64,000 nt of DNA from the NCBI GenBank assembly GCA_947474645.1, contig CANJJD010000012.1:1-64000 (forward strand). The letters run 5' to 3'. The translations under genes were made by a program, and so were the position numbers. Position 1 is the first letter of the stretch. Every line of letters begins with the position of its first letter. Origin of the DNA: Alphaproteobacteria bacterium (GTDB taxonomy: Bacteria; Pseudomonadota; Alphaproteobacteria; Micropepsales; Micropepsaceae). This document shows positions 63,361-64,000 of this stretch, in pieces. A model generated the notes under the pieces. The model saw nothing but the letters and a program-made list of their open reading frames with translations. It made no database searches and was not told the DNA's origin.

Positions 63361-64000
63361 ATGAACCGCATTTCAACCGCACTTTGCCTTTCCGCCTTGT
63401 TCGCCGTTTCGGCGCCGGCCTGGTCCGCCGAAATCCTGATCAAGGACGCCAAGTCCCAGCCGGAAAGCCTGGCCGCCGTGGCCGACGGCACCCTGATCGT
63501 GGGCAGCGCTTCCACACCCTTCGTCTACAAGATCAAACCCGGCTCCACGACGCCGGAAGTCTTCATTGACGCCAGCAAGGAAGGCCCCGGCACCTTCTTC
63601 CTGGGCCAGTTGGTCGAGGGCAACACGGTGTGGAGCTGCGTCCTGACGCCGGTGGCGAACACCACGCCCGCGCAGCGCCACACCTCGTTGATCGCCAGCG
63701 ATCTGGCCACCGGCAAACAGAAGCTGCGCTGGGATTTGCCGGGCAACAACAGCCTCTGCAACGACATGGCGGTGGGTCCCGACAAGGCGCTCTATATTTC
63801 CGATACCATCGTCGGCAAGATTTTTCGCCTGGCGCCGGGCGCGACCAGCGCCGAACTGTGGCTGGAAGACCGCCTGCTCAGCGGCATTGACGGCCTCACC
63901 TTCCTGAACGGCGTGCTCTATTACAACAGCGTGTTCTTCAACAATCTCTACCGCGTGCCGGTCGATGCGCAGGGCAAGGCCGGCAAGCCGGTCCAGATCT
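63361..64000 (+). CDS. Second SMP-30-like propeller protein, cut by window end
   Basis: The frame is open from the ATG at 63361 to the window end, so at least 213 residues of the N-terminal part are present. A signal peptide (MNRISTALCLSALFAVSAPAWSA) is followed by EILIKDAKSQPESLAAVADG, which repeats the first copy almost word for word, and CNDMAVGPDKALYISDT, LSGIDGLTFLNGVLYYNSVFFNNLYRVPVDAQGKAG are the same as in the upstream gene. The pair is a recent tandem duplication with a divergent signal peptide and modest changes elsewhere; the C-terminus lies outside the window. Confidence 0.9.
   Translation, partial: MNRISTALCLSALFAVSAPAWSAEILIKDAKSQPESLAAVADGTLIVGSASTPFVYKIKPGSTTPEVFIDASKEGPGTFFLGQLVEGNTVWSCVLTPVANTTPAQRHTSLIASDLATGKQKLRWDLPGNNSLCNDMAVGPDKALYISDTIVGKIFRLAPGATSAELWLEDRLLSGIDGLTFLNGVLYYNSVFFNNLYRVPVDAQGKAGKPVQI

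Overview
The window looks like a 64 kb stretch of chromosome from a GC-rich alphaproteobacterium, probably a soil or plant-litter heterotroph. PopZ (DUF2497) next to valS, an Irr-type iron-control element before katG, hydantoinase/oxoprolinase genes and many exported oxidoreductases support this; genus cannot be fixed from sequence alone, though a Micropepsales/Rhizomicrobium-like organism would fit. I see one tRNA gene, no rRNA, no transposase or insertion sequence, no CRISPR array and no replication origin. Genes are packed tightly: many neighbours overlap by ATGA, and no gene-free gap exceeds 300 bases (the longest is 282 bases, 26046-26327).

Layout. 73-546 is a lower-GC orphan gene. 560-7632 (minus) is a five-gene operon of the type common in Planctomycetes: a DUF1549/DUF1553 cytochrome protein, a DUF1501 protein, a cytochrome c/leucine-rich-repeat protein, a cytochrome b561 and an NHL-repeat protein. 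7760-22553 is a catabolic region: an exported SelA-like PLP enzyme, an amidase, a beta-keto acid cleavage enzyme next to an L-gulonate/hydroxyacid dehydrogenase, a beta-propeller amidohydrolase, a membrane PQQ dehydrogenase, a D-threonine-aldolase-like enzyme and hydantoinase B and A subunits. 22776-26045 holds a DUF1080 glycoside-type hydrolase and a GMC oxidoreductase with its subunit III. 26328-30564 has a transketolase-family enzyme, a FadR-type regulator and a lactonase-type hydrolase. 30579-35724 is a second Planctomycete-type operon (DUF1592, DUF1552, ankyrin). 35927-40590 holds an amidohydrolase, a nonsense-interrupted NTF2-like gene, an esterase and a second GMC/subunit III pair.

The most unusual locus is 40714-47134 (plus): five genes, four of the junctions overlapping or only about 10 bases apart, encoding a TPR/O-GlcNAc-transferase (GT41), a family 2 glycosyltransferase, a YvcK/CofD-like protein fused to a glycosyltransferase-like C-terminus, a nucleotidyltransferase and an NAD-dependent sugar epimerase. 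Together they read as a self-contained nucleotide-sugar and protein or lipid glycosylation system that I do not recognise as described.

47127-64000 is mostly housekeeping and envelope: a DMT transporter, an exported methyltransferase, a polysaccharide deacetylase, an M19 dipeptidase, ilvD, katG with two Fur-family operators, a TonB-like protein, a glycine-zipper protein, an Old Yellow Enzyme, valS, popZ, pcm, tRNA-Cys, a methyltransferase and a tandem pair of SMP-30-like beta-propeller proteins, the second cut by the window end. Noncoding elements of interest are a structured candidate RNA with a strong terminator at 26156-26337, a terminator-like hairpin ending two bases before the valS start, and a double palindrome at 57321-57400.
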